Assembly: GCA_016280685.1 (NCBI GenBank)
Contig: JAEEHE010000054.1
Coordinates: 1-19,811 of the forward strand
Source of the DNA: Caryophanales bacterium
Lineage (GTDB): Bacteria > Bacillota_I > Bacilli_A > RFN20 > CAG-826
Direction: 5' to 3'
Length of the DNA: 19,811 nt
Below the pieces are notes generated by a model. That model ran no database searches, was not told the origin of the DNA, and saw only the letters and a program-made list of their open reading frames with translations. Position 1 is the stretch's first letter, and every line of letters starts with the position of its first letter. The position numbers and the translations under genes are program-made. Positions 1 through 7,132 of the stretch are shown in pieces.

Positions 1-612
1 GGTGCCCCTCCAGGATATGTCGGATATGAAGAAGGCGGACAACTCACGGAGAAAGTGAGAAGAAATCCTTATTCTATCGTCTTATTCGATGAAATCGAAA
101 AAGCTCATCCGGAAGTCTTTAATTTGTTACTACAAATGTTAGATGATGGAAGACTTACCGATAGTCAAGGAAGAGTCGTGGACTTCAAGAATACGATTAT
201 CATCATGACTAGTAATTTAGGTAGTGAATATCTCTTGAATAATGAAAGAGATAAAGTAGAAGGATTATTGCATCAAACATTTAAACCAGAATTCTTAAAT
301 CGTATTGATGAAATAGTTTATTTCTCTCCTCTATCTAAAGATACGCAGTCTAAGATTGTTGATAAGATGCTTAATAACCTTAATGAGAGATTAAAAGAAT
401 CTTATTATTCCTTTGAATTCTCTAATGCTTTAAAGAGTTGGATTCTCGATAGTGCCTATTCTCCTATTTATGGAGCTAGACCGATCAAGAGATTTATCCA
501 AAATAAAGTAGAGACGATTATCGCTAATAAGATTATCTCCCAAGAAGTTGACACTAAACACAAATATCTAGTGGATTATAACGGGCAAGAAGTCATCATC
601 AAGCAAGGATAA
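1..612 (+). CDS. clpB: ATP-dependent chaperone ClpB, C-terminal part (5' end outside window)
   Basis: This is the last 203 codons of a Hsp100 disaggregase, open from the first base of the window. ClpB hexamers thread aggregated proteins through a central pore, working with DnaK in the cytoplasm. The fragment covers the second AAA+ module: the pore-loop GYVG motif (residues about 6-9 of the fragment), the Walker B stretch ending LFDEIEKAH, the sensor-1 segment MTSNLGS, and the sensor-2 motif GARPIKR near the C-terminus. The ending after sensor 2 is short, as in ClpB. ClpC is the main alternative, but the sensor-1 wording and the C-terminal region fit ClpB better. The Walker A motif of this module and the whole first module lie upstream of the window. 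A strong terminator follows 8 nt after the stop, so this is the last gene of its transcript. Confidence 0.93.
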   Translation, partial: GAPPGYVGYEEGGQLTEKVRRNPYSIVLFDEIEKAHPEVFNLLLQMLDDGRLTDSQGRVVDFKNTIIIMTSNLGSEYLLNNERDKVEGLLHQTFKPEFLNRIDEIVYFSPLSKDTQSKIVDKMLNNLNERLKESYYSFEFSNALKSWILDSAYSPIYGARPIKRFIQNKVETIIANKIISQEVDTKHKYLVDYNGQEVIIKQG

Positions 613-620
613 TATCTAGG

Positions 621-646
621 AAGCCACCCTTTGGGTGGTTTTCTTT
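621..646 (+). terminator. Intrinsic terminator of clpB
   Basis: A hairpin with arms GCCACCC and GGGTGGT around a TTT loop, extendable by A-T pairs, is followed by TTTTCTTTT. It starts 8 nt after the clpB stop codon. Confidence 0.9.
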
Positions 647-648
647 TA

Positions 649-677
649 TTGTCTATAGACATAAAAAAACATATAAT
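649..677 (+). promoter_or_regulatory. Sigma-A-type promoter for the membrane protein gene at 691
   Basis: A -35 box TTGTCT (649-654) and a perfect -10 box TATAAT (672-677) are separated by 17 bp. The expected start site near 684 lies only about 7 nt before the ATG at 691, and there is no Shine-Dalgarno sequence, so the mRNA would be nearly leaderless. Confidence 0.7.
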
Positions 678-690
678 TTTATTAATTGAT

Positions 691-1092
691 ATGAGAAAAG
701 CCGCAAAAGGATTATTAATTGCCGGAGGAGTAATAAATATATTACTCGCTTTATTAATGACATTTGTGCCTCTTTATTTTTATAACGTCGTAGTGGATGA
801 AATTATTAGCGTTGGTGTCAATAATCCCTATTTATTTATCGATATGACCGTTCCAACTTATGGACTTCTTTACGCTTTATTCTCTAGCATATTTTTATTA
901 GCGATTACCATTATGGCTTTTCTATATTTCGTCTTATTTATTATCTCTGCGATTTTAGCTTTTGTGGGATTTAATATGAAAGGAAAGAAATCCATTATCG
1001 GAGCGATAGTGTTTGGCTTTATCACTTTAAATGTCATACAAATCATCGGTGGTTTTATGGCAATATCAGCGATGAATAAAGAAGAATATTAA
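691..1092 (+). CDS. Small integral membrane protein of unknown function
   Basis: This is a 133-residue hydrophobic protein. Three to four membrane segments are visible: about residues 8-33, a long stretch 62-96 that may be a hairpin of two helices, and 103-127. Short charged ends (MRKAAK at the start, NKEEY at the end) flank them. No catalytic motif is visible. The Gly-rich small-membrane-protein pattern resembles DUF4064-type proteins, but I cannot assign it firmly. The ATG at 691 is preferred because the frame upstream runs into the clpB terminator and the promoter, and because the mature hydrophobic segment follows a short basic N-terminus. The gene precedes a small helix-turn-helix-like gene by 29 nt, so the two are probably co-transcribed. 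Confidence 0.75.
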   Translation: MRKAAKGLLIAGGVINILLALLMTFVPLYFYNVVVDEIISVGVNNPYLFIDMTVPTYGLLYALFSSIFLLAITIMAFLYFVLFIISAILAFVGFNMKGKKSIIGAIVFGFITLNVIQIIGGFMAISAMNKEEY

Positions 1093-1121
1093 TCTATTAA
1101 TAAATATAAGAGGAATAAATA

Positions 1122-1310
1122 ATGGATGCGGATAAATTTGTAGTATTAAAAGGTAATGTGAAAAGAATGGAATATATCTCTTTAGCGGATATAAAGATGT
1201 TTTTTAACGTGAACGATAAAGAAGCACAAGAATATTTAGATAAATTAATTCAATGCGGTTTAGTGCAGCCATTTCCCATGGATGGCATCCATTTCAAAGT
1301 TAATCGTTAG
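1122..1310 (+). CDS. Small winged-helix-like protein of unknown function
   Basis: This 62-residue soluble protein has an AGGA ribosome binding site 7 nt before the ATG. Residues about 19-48 read as two short helices joined by a turn (SLADIKMFFNV, then KEAQEYLDKLIQCGLVQP), followed by a possible two-strand wing ending FKVNR. This is the shape of a small winged helix-turn-helix domain, like those that bind DNA or act as protein-interaction modules. No family name can be given from the sequence alone. It sits between a small membrane protein and an EIIC-type transporter, which has its own promoter. Regulation of either neighbour is possible but unproven. Confidence 0.7.
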   Translation: MDADKFVVLKGNVKRMEYISLADIKMFFNVNDKEAQEYLDKLIQCGLVQPFPMDGIHFKVNR

Positions 1311-1320
1311 ATAAAAGTTA

Positions 1321-1349
1321 TTGATAAATAAACATTATTTTTCTATATT
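1321..1349 (+). promoter_or_regulatory. Sigma-A-type promoter for the EIIC-type transporter
   Basis: TTGATA (1321-1326) and TATATT (1344-1349) are separated by 17 bp. The predicted start site, near 1356, lies about 3 nt before the ATG at 1359. No Shine-Dalgarno sequence is present, so the mRNA is probably leaderless. Confidence 0.7.
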
Positions 1350-1358
1350 ATTTTCATT

Positions 1359-2477
1359 ATGGAAAAAGAAGAGAACAAATACGTTTCATTCCTCAAATAT
1401 TGTAAAAATATCTTGATGAAAACCACCAATGGCATGGCAATCGGTCTTTTTGGCACTCTAATTATCGGGACTGTCATCGCTTTATTCGCGAAGATACCAG
1501 GATTAGAGGAAATTAATGACTGGGCAAAAATAATTCAAGGCCTCATGGGAGCGGGTATCGGCTTAGGTGTTGCTTTAGCGCTTAAAAGAGATGGTGTCAC
1601 AATTGTGACATTGACCGCAGCTGGCTTTGTTGGTAATTACGCTTGGGAATGGTTGAGCTTTAAAGAGATAACATCCGGAATATATGGCGGTGAAGTTGGC
1701 ATTCAATATACAGTCAATTCTATCGGTGATCCTCTATCTTGTTATATCTCTGTTATGTTAGCGGCGATTGTCTTAAAATTTGTCATGAGGAAAAAGACAC
1801 CGGTTGATTTAATATTAATCCCACTTGTGGGATTGAGCGTCGCGATTAGCTATTCTTTCCTCTTAGCGGAATGGATTCATTATGTGACGATTGCAATTCA
1901 ATTTGTCATTAAAGCCAGCTTTGACGCTGTGCCATTCTTAATGTGCATTATCATCTCTGTCTTGATGGGTATGGCCTTAACTGCCCCTATTTCTTCAGTA
2001 GCGATTTGCGTGGCGATTAGCATTGGTAGTGTTCCTATGGCCGCGGCCGCAGCGTTAATCGGATGCTGTACACAAATGGTAGGTTTTGCAGTTCATACAG
2101 CTAGAGATAATAAATGGGGTAGTGTTATCGCGGTGGGTATCGGCACCTCCATGCTTCAATTTAAAAACATTTTAAGAAAACCATTAATTTGGGTTCCTAC
2201 AATAGTAGTTTCTGCTTTATTAGGTCCTTTAGCGATGTTATTCCCATATGACCAATTAGGTAGTAATAATGGTTTATCCGTTGGTGCGGGTATGGGCACT
2301 TGTGGATTAGTAGGACCACTCAATTTCTTCGATGCTTTCAATTATCACTGGCTAGTAATCGTTATTGTTTTATCAATTATTGTCGGTGCAGGTATCTTAG
2401 TGTTCTTTATCGACTTATTATTTAGAAAATTAGGATGGTTTAAAAAAGGAGATTTCTCCTTGACAAACAATTTATAA
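1359..2477 (+). CDS. PTS EIIC-type (PTS_EIIC_2 / PfoR-like) membrane protein
   Basis: This 372-residue polytopic membrane protein has about nine or ten hydrophobic segments. Gly-rich segments such as GLMGAGIGLGVALAL, the PVDLILIPLVG stretch and the late GAGMGTCGLVGPLNFFD region match the EIIC family that includes the so-called PfoR regulators. EIIC proteins carry sugars across the membrane while EIIA/EIIB domains phosphorylate them. No EIIA or EIIB domain is fused here or encoded nearby, so it is either fed by a remote EIIB or acts as a non-PTS transporter. The substrate is unknown. A good promoter lies directly upstream and a terminator directly downstream, so it forms its own transcription unit. 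Confidence 0.8.
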   Translation: MEKEENKYVSFLKYCKNILMKTTNGMAIGLFGTLIIGTVIALFAKIPGLEEINDWAKIIQGLMGAGIGLGVALALKRDGVTIVTLTAAGFVGNYAWEWLSFKEITSGIYGGEVGIQYTVNSIGDPLSCYISVMLAAIVLKFVMRKKTPVDLILIPLVGLSVAISYSFLLAEWIHYVTIAIQFVIKASFDAVPFLMCIIISVLMGMALTAPISSVAICVAISIGSVPMAAAAALIGCCTQMVGFAVHTARDNKWGSVIAVGIGTSMLQFKNILRKPLIWVPTIVVSALLGPLAMLFPYDQLGSNNGLSVGAGMGTCGLVGPLNFFDAFNYHWLVIVIVLSIIVGAGILVFFIDLLFRKLGWFKKGDFSLTNNL

Positions 2478-2480
2478 AAT

Positions 2481-2509
2481 ATCACCTGGAATTAAGGGTG
2501 ATTTTTTTC
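2481..2509 (+). terminator. Intrinsic terminator of the EIIC-type gene
   Basis: ATCACC pairs with GGTGAT, with an extra T-G pair and an 8-nt loop, and is followed by seven T residues. It begins 3 nt after the stop codon. Confidence 0.85.
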
Positions 2510-2533
2510 TTAAAAAAGGAGTAGAATAATTAT

Positions 2534-3325
2534 ATGCATAAAAAACTTGTCATATTTGACATGGATGGCACGGTGTATCTAGGCAAAGATCTTTTTGATG
2601 GTGCTTTAGAAACTTTTCAATATCTAAAAGATAACCATATCGATTTTGTCTTCTTTACCAACAATTCATCCCATGATTTAGAATTCTATCATCAAAAGAT
2701 GACTTCTTTTGGTTTAGATTGTGATTTAAAGAAAAATTTCTATTCCTCCACAGAAGTAACAATCTCTCACTTATTAAAACTCGGTGTCAAAGATATCTAC
2801 GTTATCGGAAATAAGTGCCTAAAAGACAAATTAGAGAAACATTTCCATCTCGTTAAGGATTTTATTCAAGGAAAGAAAATTGATGCGGTAGTCGCGGGAT
2901 TTTCTACGGAATTAGACTATCAAGAACTAAGAGATGGATGTTTATATCTACAAACTAACGATTGTCTTTTCATCGCTACGAATGGGGATTATAGATGTCC
3001 TATTGAAGATGGCTTATATATACCCGATTGTGGAGGCATGTGCGAGTGGATATATAGATGCACAGGTAAAAAAGCTACAGTGATGGGTAAACCCAATCCT
3101 GAAATTATCTTTTATCTAGCTGAACAATTTAATGTTTCTTTAGATGAAGTGCTCGCTGTCGGTGATCGTCTATACACCGACATCCAAGTTGCAGTGAACG
3201 CAAAAGTGGATTCCGTTGCTGTATTATCCGGAGAATCTTCTTTAGAAGATATAAATAATTATCCCGACAAACCAACATATATTTTAGATTCGATTAAAGA
3301 ACTTCCAGATTTATTGAAGAAATAA
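2534..3325 (+). CDS. HAD-superfamily (NagD-like, subclass IIA) phosphatase
   Basis: This 263-residue cytoplasmic phosphatase contains all HAD motifs: motif I FDMDGT with nucleophile Asp9 and acid Asp11, motif II TNNSS (residues 42-46), motif III Lys186 in GKPNPE, and motif IV GDRLYTD (Asp211, Asp216). The large C2-type cap between motifs II and III and the GKPNP wording are typical of the NagD group, which dephosphorylates sugar phosphates or nucleotides. Substrate is not predictable. An AAGGAG sequence lies 12 nt before the ATG, which is long. A -10-like TAGAAT (2522-2527) lies 6 nt before the ATG, so initiation could be leaderless instead. The transporter gene follows after 10 nt, marking an operon with the next two genes. 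Confidence 0.9.
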   Translation: MHKKLVIFDMDGTVYLGKDLFDGALETFQYLKDNHIDFVFFTNNSSHDLEFYHQKMTSFGLDCDLKKNFYSSTEVTISHLLKLGVKDIYVIGNKCLKDKLEKHFHLVKDFIQGKKIDAVVAGFSTELDYQELRDGCLYLQTNDCLFIATNGDYRCPIEDGLYIPDCGGMCEWIYRCTGKKATVMGKPNPEIIFYLAEQFNVSLDEVLAVGDRLYTDIQVAVNAKVDSVAVLSGESSLEDINNYPDKPTYILDSIKELPDLLKK

Positions 3326-3335
3326 GGAGAGAAAT

Positions 3336-4766
3336 ATGGAAAGTAGTGCAGTCGCAAAACCGTTAAAACTCAATTATAAGAGAACAATGCTTATCGGTTT
3401 TGCCTTCTTTGGTATCTTGCTCTTATGGCAAGTTTATGATTCCTGGTGTCCGACACTTTTGACACAACTATTTAAAAATAGTTTTGGTGTCACCGATGAA
3501 AAACAAGTGCAATATCTCGTCGGTGTCATGATGGCGATTGATAATTTAGCCGCTTTAATCTTGCTACCAATATTTGGTAGATTGTCCGATAAGACTAGAA
3601 CGCCTATTGGCAAGAGAATGCCTTATATCTTAGCAGGTACCGCTGTCTGTGCGATTGCTTTCCCATTTATTCCTCTGTTCTATCATTGGAACAATGTCGC
3701 TGGTGTTATCTCTATGATGTTAATTACCGTCATCTTCGCGATGATGTATCGTAACCCTGCAGTTGCTTTAATGCCTGATGTCACACCCAAACCTTTACGT
3801 AGTAAAGCTAATGGTATTATCAATATCATGGGATATATCGGCGGGGCTTTCGCCACAGTCTTAGGCATCTTCTTTGTTTTGTCTGATTATTTAGGAACCG
3901 CAGTTGATAAGAACGGTGACCCCAAACCCTTTACATGGGCACACGGTAATGTTTGGGCTATTGAAGCTCCTTTCTTAATTGGCGCAGTCTTAATGGTTAT
4001 CTCTGCAGTTGTCTTATTCTTCACCGTGAGAGAAAACGAGCTCGAAGCCAAATTAAAAGAAGAGATGGAAAGAGGCGAAGATGAAGCAGAAGTCGTCGAT
4101 AGAGTGAGTGAAGACGCTCCTCTTAGCAAAGCTAATAGAAACATGCTCCTCTTAATCTTAGGTGCCGAATTCTTCTGGTTTATGGCGGATAATGGTATTT
4201 CCACATTCATGGTTAACTATACTGTTTATTTGCTTAAAACATCTACAGCATCCGCGATGGTCAATACAATTGTCGGTGGTGTTGGTAGCGTTCTCGGTTT
4301 TGCTCTTGGAGGAATTATCGCTAGTAAGATCGGTCGTAAATGGACATTATTAAGTGGTTTATTATTATCCTTAACATCTTATGCAGTGTGGGCGATATTG
4401 ACCTTCACCGTAGGTGCAGAAGTCGGCAAATTCCCCATCTGGCTATATGTCATTTGGTTTATTAAAGGATTTGGTATGTCATTAGTGCATGTTAATTCCT
4501 ATCCGATGGTCGTGGAATTATGTCCCAATAGTAAGATTGGTCGTTATACCGGTTACTATTACGCTGCTAGCATGGCGGCCCAAACCATTACTCCAATCGC
4601 TTTAGGTTCATTATTATTGATTCCATCAATGACTTGGGAATATCTACCAATTTATGGCGCTATCTGCTTAGTGGCCGCTGTCACAATCTTCTTCTTTGTG
4701 AAGAATGTTAAGAGTGTCAAAACAAGTTTCAAAAAAGGTTTAGAGGCAATGGATACCGATGAATAA
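3336..4766 (+). CDS. GPH/MFS-type sugar (glycoside) transporter
   Basis: This 476-residue inner-membrane protein is predicted to have 12 helices, with a charged cytoplasmic loop at about residues 230-268 between the two six-helix halves. The motif GRLSDKTRTPIGKRMPY after helix 2 is the signature of glycoside-pentoside-hexuronide and SLC45-like cation:sugar symporters. The ribosome binding site AAGGAG lies 7 nt upstream of the ATG. The gene sits between a HAD phosphatase (10 nt before) and a glycerophosphodiesterase (8-nt overlap), so the three are probably one operon. This context hints at uptake and processing of a sugar or glycerol-linked compound. The actual substrate is inference only. 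Confidence 0.87.
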   Translation: MESSAVAKPLKLNYKRTMLIGFAFFGILLLWQVYDSWCPTLLTQLFKNSFGVTDEKQVQYLVGVMMAIDNLAALILLPIFGRLSDKTRTPIGKRMPYILAGTAVCAIAFPFIPLFYHWNNVAGVISMMLITVIFAMMYRNPAVALMPDVTPKPLRSKANGIINIMGYIGGAFATVLGIFFVLSDYLGTAVDKNGDPKPFTWAHGNVWAIEAPFLIGAVLMVISAVVLFFTVRENELEAKLKEEMERGEDEAEVVDRVSEDAPLSKANRNMLLLILGAEFFWFMADNGISTFMVNYTVYLLKTSTASAMVNTIVGGVGSVLGFALGGIIASKIGRKWTLLSGLLLSLTSYAVWAILTFTVGAEVGKFPIWLYVIWFIKGFGMSLVHVNSYPMVVELCPNSKIGRYTGYYYAASMAAQTITPIALGSLLLIPSMTWEYLPIYGAICLVAAVTIFFFVKNVKSVKTSFKKGLEAMDTDE

Positions 4767-5496
4767 AAAGAAAGTTTTATCAAAGATAAATCCCTCTTTA
4801 TTAAGAGGTATTGCCCATCGTGGTCTTCATAACGACAAATATACCGAGAATGGGATGAATGCTTTTAGTAACGCCGTAAGACATGATTTACCAATTGAAT
4901 TAGATATTCATCTAACTAAAGACAATGAATTAGTAGTGTGTCATGACGAAGATTTAAAAAAGACTACCGGTAAGAGTGGTATCATTGAAGATTTAACTCT
5001 TAAAGAGATTAAAGACAATTATCGTTTATTAGATGGTGGAGAAATACCAACATTAATAGAAGTGATGGACTTCGTTAACGAAAGAGTGCCTCTAGTTATC
5101 GAACTTAAAGTCTTTAGAAAGAATTATAAGCCATTAGCAAATAAGCTAATGGAAGTTCTTAAAGAGAAGGTTGTGGATAAGAAGAATTATCTTCTCATAT
5201 CCTTTGATCCAAGGAGTTTGTGGCCTTTAAAGAAAACAGGAATCATTCGTTCTTTATTAGTAACACAGTTAAATTTCTATTGTTTCACTTATTTCAAGCA
5301 CACAGTGGAAAGTGTTGATATGGATAAGATGCTCTTTAATAAAAGAAGCGTCCGCAATTATCACAAAAGACACTTTGTAAATGTCTGGACAATTGAAAAT
5401 GAAGAGCACTTAAACGCTGTTTTACCTTATACCGACACGGTTACATTCCAGTTTATGGATGAAGAAATAGTCAAAAAGGCATTAGTTAAAAAATAG
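4759..5496 (+). CDS. Glycerophosphodiester phosphodiesterase
   Basis: This 245-residue protein hydrolyses glycerophosphodiesters to sn-glycerol 3-phosphate and an alcohol. The family's active site is complete: His20-Arg21, Glu30-Asn31, the metal ligands Glu47 and Asp49 in ELDIHLTKD, catalytic His62-Asp63 in VVCHD, Glu101 in PTLIE, and Glu115/Lys117. There is no signal peptide or membrane helix, so it is probably cytoplasmic and would act on imported or lipid-turnover substrates. Its ATG lies inside the end of the transporter gene (shared ATGAATAA), which implies translational coupling. A bidirectional terminator follows. Confidence 0.92.
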   Translation: MNKKKVLSKINPSLLRGIAHRGLHNDKYTENGMNAFSNAVRHDLPIELDIHLTKDNELVVCHDEDLKKTTGKSGIIEDLTLKEIKDNYRLLDGGEIPTLIEVMDFVNERVPLVIELKVFRKNYKPLANKLMEVLKEKVVDKKNYLLISFDPRSLWPLKKTGIIRSLLVTQLNFYCFTYFKHTVESVDMDKMLFNKRSVRNYHKRHFVNVWTIENEEHLNAVLPYTDTVTFQFMDEEIVKKALVKK

Positions 5497-5543
5497 TAGA
5501 ATATTAGTAGAAGATATTATTTATAATATAAAGCGAAACAAAT

Positions 5544-5575
5544 AAAAACCGCTGCATCGTTTCAGCGGTTTTTTT
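5544..5575. terminator. Bidirectional terminator between convergent genes
   Basis: An 11-bp perfect stem (AAAAACCGCTG with CAGCGGTTTTT) encloses an 8-nt loop. The T-run serves the plus-strand phosphodiesterase gene, and the opposite A-run serves the minus-strand glutathione peroxidase gene ending at 5584. Confidence 0.9.
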
Positions 5576-5583
5576 CATACCTC

Positions 5584-6057
5584 TTAAAGAAGTTTTTGAA
5601 TGTCTTCTTCAAATTCGTTTGGCTTAACAGTGGGCTCGAAACGATTGACGACATTGCCTTCTCTATCCACTAAGAACTTGGTGAAGTTCCATTTGATCTT
5701 TTTGCCTTGGTTGACTGGGCAGTTTTCTTTTAAGAAAGTATATAGTGGATGTTCATTTTTACCATTGACATCAATCTTCGCAAATTGCGGGAAAGCGATG
5801 TTGAATCTTAGCACGCAGGCGTTATGGATTTCTTCATCTGTTCCAGGAGCTTGACGGAAGAATTGGTTGCAAGGGAAATCAAGAATGACAAAACCTTGGT
5901 CTTTGTATTTAGCATATAGCGCTTCTAATTCATCATATTGGGGTGTAAAACCACATTTGGTTGCGGTGTTTACTACAAGTAGTACTTTGCCCTTATATTC
6001 GCTGAGAGAGACTTCTTCTCCTTTATAACTGAGGGCTTTGTAATCATAAATGCTCAT
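5584..6057 (-). CDS. Glutathione peroxidase family, probably thioredoxin-dependent peroxidase
   Basis: This 157-residue cytoplasmic peroxidase reduces hydrogen peroxide and organic hydroperoxides. The peroxidatic residue is Cys35 in TATKCGFTP, not selenocysteine. The catalytic partners Gln69 and Trp123-Asn124 (KWNFTKFLV) are present. Cys81 (NACVLRF) sits where the resolving cysteine of thioredoxin-dependent family members lies, so a 2-Cys mechanism with thioredoxin is likely. The usual FGGQEPG motif reads FFRQAPG, a divergence next to the catalytic Gln. An AGGAG sequence lies about 8 nt before the start. It is encoded 64 nt downstream of an AraC-type regulator on the same strand and may be co-transcribed with it. 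Confidence 0.92.
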   Translation of the reverse strand: MSIYDYKALSYKGEEVSLSEYKGKVLLVVNTATKCGFTPQYDELEALYAKYKDQGFVILDFPCNQFFRQAPGTDEEIHNACVLRFNIAFPQFAKIDVNGKNEHPLYTFLKENCPVNQGKKIKWNFTKFLVDREGNVVNRFEPTVKPNEFEEDIQKLL

Positions 6058-6064
6058 AATCTTT

Positions 6065-6095
6065 TCTCCTTTTTATATGCTTATTGTAAAGGAGG
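6065..6095 (-). promoter_or_regulatory. Inverted repeat covering the glutathione peroxidase ribosome binding site
   Basis: CTCCTTT (6066-6072) and AAAGGAG (6088-6094) form a 7-bp inverted repeat with a 15-nt loop. In the minus-strand transcript the 3' arm is the Shine-Dalgarno sequence of the peroxidase, and the 5' arm contains CCTCCTTT, which is identical to the 16S rRNA anti-Shine-Dalgarno tail. It could lower translation of read-through mRNA. A -10-like TATAAA in the loop is an alternative reading. Confidence 0.4.
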
Positions 6096-6121
6096 AGATT
6101 AAGAAAAATCTAATGAGATGC

Positions 6122-6982
6122 TTATAAATATTTTTTACGATATTCTTTCGGTGTCATCTTGATAATCTTTTTAAAAGCCTCGGTGAAAGTGGAGAGGTTT
6201 TTATAACCACTCATGGTGGCGATTTCTTTTAATGTTAAATCAGGATTACGGAATAAGGCTTTAGCTTCGCTTAATCTTAATTTATTAAGATGAACAACCG
6301 GGGGGTCCGCCATAAAGGCTTTGAACGCTCTTGAGAAATAAGCCATCGAATAACCGCTCATCTTAGCGATTGTCGCGACATCTAAATTCGGATCGCGATA
6401 GTTCTCCGACATATAGGCAATAATCTTCTTGATATTTTTTGCGTAGACTTTTTCCGGACGGCGATTATCTTCTCCAGAAGCTAAGCCTTCTTTAATAAGG
6501 TATTCAACGATACCTTTTTTAATCATCTCCAATATTTCTTGATTTGGATATGGCCTTCTCTTAACTTCTTGGTATTTTCTTATCATATTGATAAGTTCTT
6601 TACTATACATGAATCTAGTGTAGAAGTATTTACCAGTAAATCCCAATTCGCTTTTCTTAGCTTCTACATAGTTTTTTTCAATAGTGATACTGATGACATG
6701 TGATTTATCCAAATCAAATTCTAGACCGTGAGAAACATAAGGATTGACAGGATAGCAGAAGCCGACCTCTCCGATATAGTTTGCTTTATTATAATAAAGA
6801 AGAGGAATAGTGGTTAAAGGAATAATAAATTCATATTCATCATGCTCATGAGAGAAAGGAAGCATGGTGTTCTTACCTTCTTCATAGAAGTATTCGGTGA
6901 TAGAAAAAGTATCATCGCCATCGATGAAATTATATTTCTTTACTTCGACCAGGTTCATCCCGTGGGCAAGATAGACACTCAT
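6122..6982 (-). CDS. AraC-family transcriptional regulator
   Basis: This is a 286-residue DNA-binding regulator. The N-terminal half (residues 1-110) is a cupin-like ligand domain with His45, His47 and His85 in the expected barrel positions. The C-terminal 100 residues hold two helix-turn-helix motifs: the first around 201-222 (DVATIAKMSGYSMAYFSRAF) and the second around 250-270, ending in the family signature MTPKEYRKKYL. The effector is unknown; sugars are common in this family. The gene is divergent from a lipoprotein gene and co-directional with the glutathione peroxidase, and these are the likely targets. The ATG lies 6 nt after a TATAAT box with no Shine-Dalgarno sequence, so its mRNA is probably leaderless. 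Confidence 0.92.
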   Translation of the reverse strand: MSVYLAHGMNLVEVKKYNFIDGDDTFSITEYFYEEGKNTMLPFSHEHDEYEFIIPLTTIPLLYYNKANYIGEVGFCYPVNPYVSHGLEFDLDKSHVISITIEKNYVEAKKSELGFTGKYFYTRFMYSKELINMIRKYQEVKRRPYPNQEILEMIKKGIVEYLIKEGLASGEDNRRPEKVYAKNIKKIIAYMSENYRDPNLDVATIAKMSGYSMAYFSRAFKAFMADPPVVHLNKLRLSEAKALFRNPDLTLKEIATMSGYKNLSTFTEAFKKIIKMTPKEYRKKYL

Positions 6983-6988
6983 AAAGTC

Positions 6989-6994
6989 ATTATA
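6989..6994 (-). promoter_or_regulatory. -10 box of the araC-type regulator gene
   Basis: A perfect TATAAT on the minus strand lies 6 nt before the ATG, which places the start site at or next to the A of the start codon. No good -35 hexamer is present 16-18 bp upstream, where an operator-like repeat lies instead. This suggests activation or autoregulation. Confidence 0.6.
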
Positions 6995-6998
6995 TACT

Positions 6999-7051
6999 TT
7001 TCAAAATTTTGACATGATGAGGAGCAAAGCAAAATTTCAATTTTTTGACAT
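6999..7051. repeat. 17-bp direct repeat pair, operator-like, between regulator and lipoprotein genes
   Basis: TTTCAAnnTTTTGACAT occurs at 6999-7015 and 7035-7051, with 15 of 17 positions identical and a 36-bp offset. The first copy includes the perfect 12-bp palindrome TCAAAATTTTGA (7001-7012). Paired direct repeats of this length in an intergenic region beside an AraC-family gene are what such regulators usually bind. The assignment to this regulator is inference. Confidence 0.5.
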
Positions 7052-7075
7052 AAAAGAGAGGATCGTGCCAATATA

Positions 7076-7104
7076 TTGCGCTGCAATGAAGAAAATAATA
7101 AAAT
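7076..7104 (+). promoter_or_regulatory. Possible promoter of the lipoprotein gene
   Basis: TTGCGC (7076-7081) and TAAAAT (7099-7104) are separated by 17 bp and would give a leader of about 23 nt that keeps the ribosome binding site. The TTGACA inside the second 17-bp repeat (7045-7050) is a competing -35 box, but it lacks a well-spaced -10. Confidence 0.35.
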
Positions 7105-7132
7105 TATGTCAAAGAAAAGAGGAAACTCAATT

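Noticed and set aside
631..690. Upstream TTG start for the membrane protein at 691
   Set aside because: It falls inside the clpB terminator stem-loop, upstream of the gene's own promoter.
3887..4210. Minus-strand open frame inside the transporter gene
   Set aside because: It is low-complexity Ser/Leu-rich sequence opposite a conserved gene, a typical codon-bias shadow.
5522..5527. TATAAT as a promoter reading toward the peroxidase gene
   Set aside because: There is no -35 box at 16-18 bp, and a strong terminator follows within 20 bp.
6088..6121. Perfect AAAGGAGG on the plus strand as a start signal for a hidden gene
   Set aside because: The nearest ATG (6113) is 17 nt away and opens only four codons.
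7076..7132. Upstream start for the lipoprotein gene
   Set aside because: It would place a polar stretch before the signal peptide; the ATG at 7133 has a ribosome binding site and starts the MKK signal sequence.
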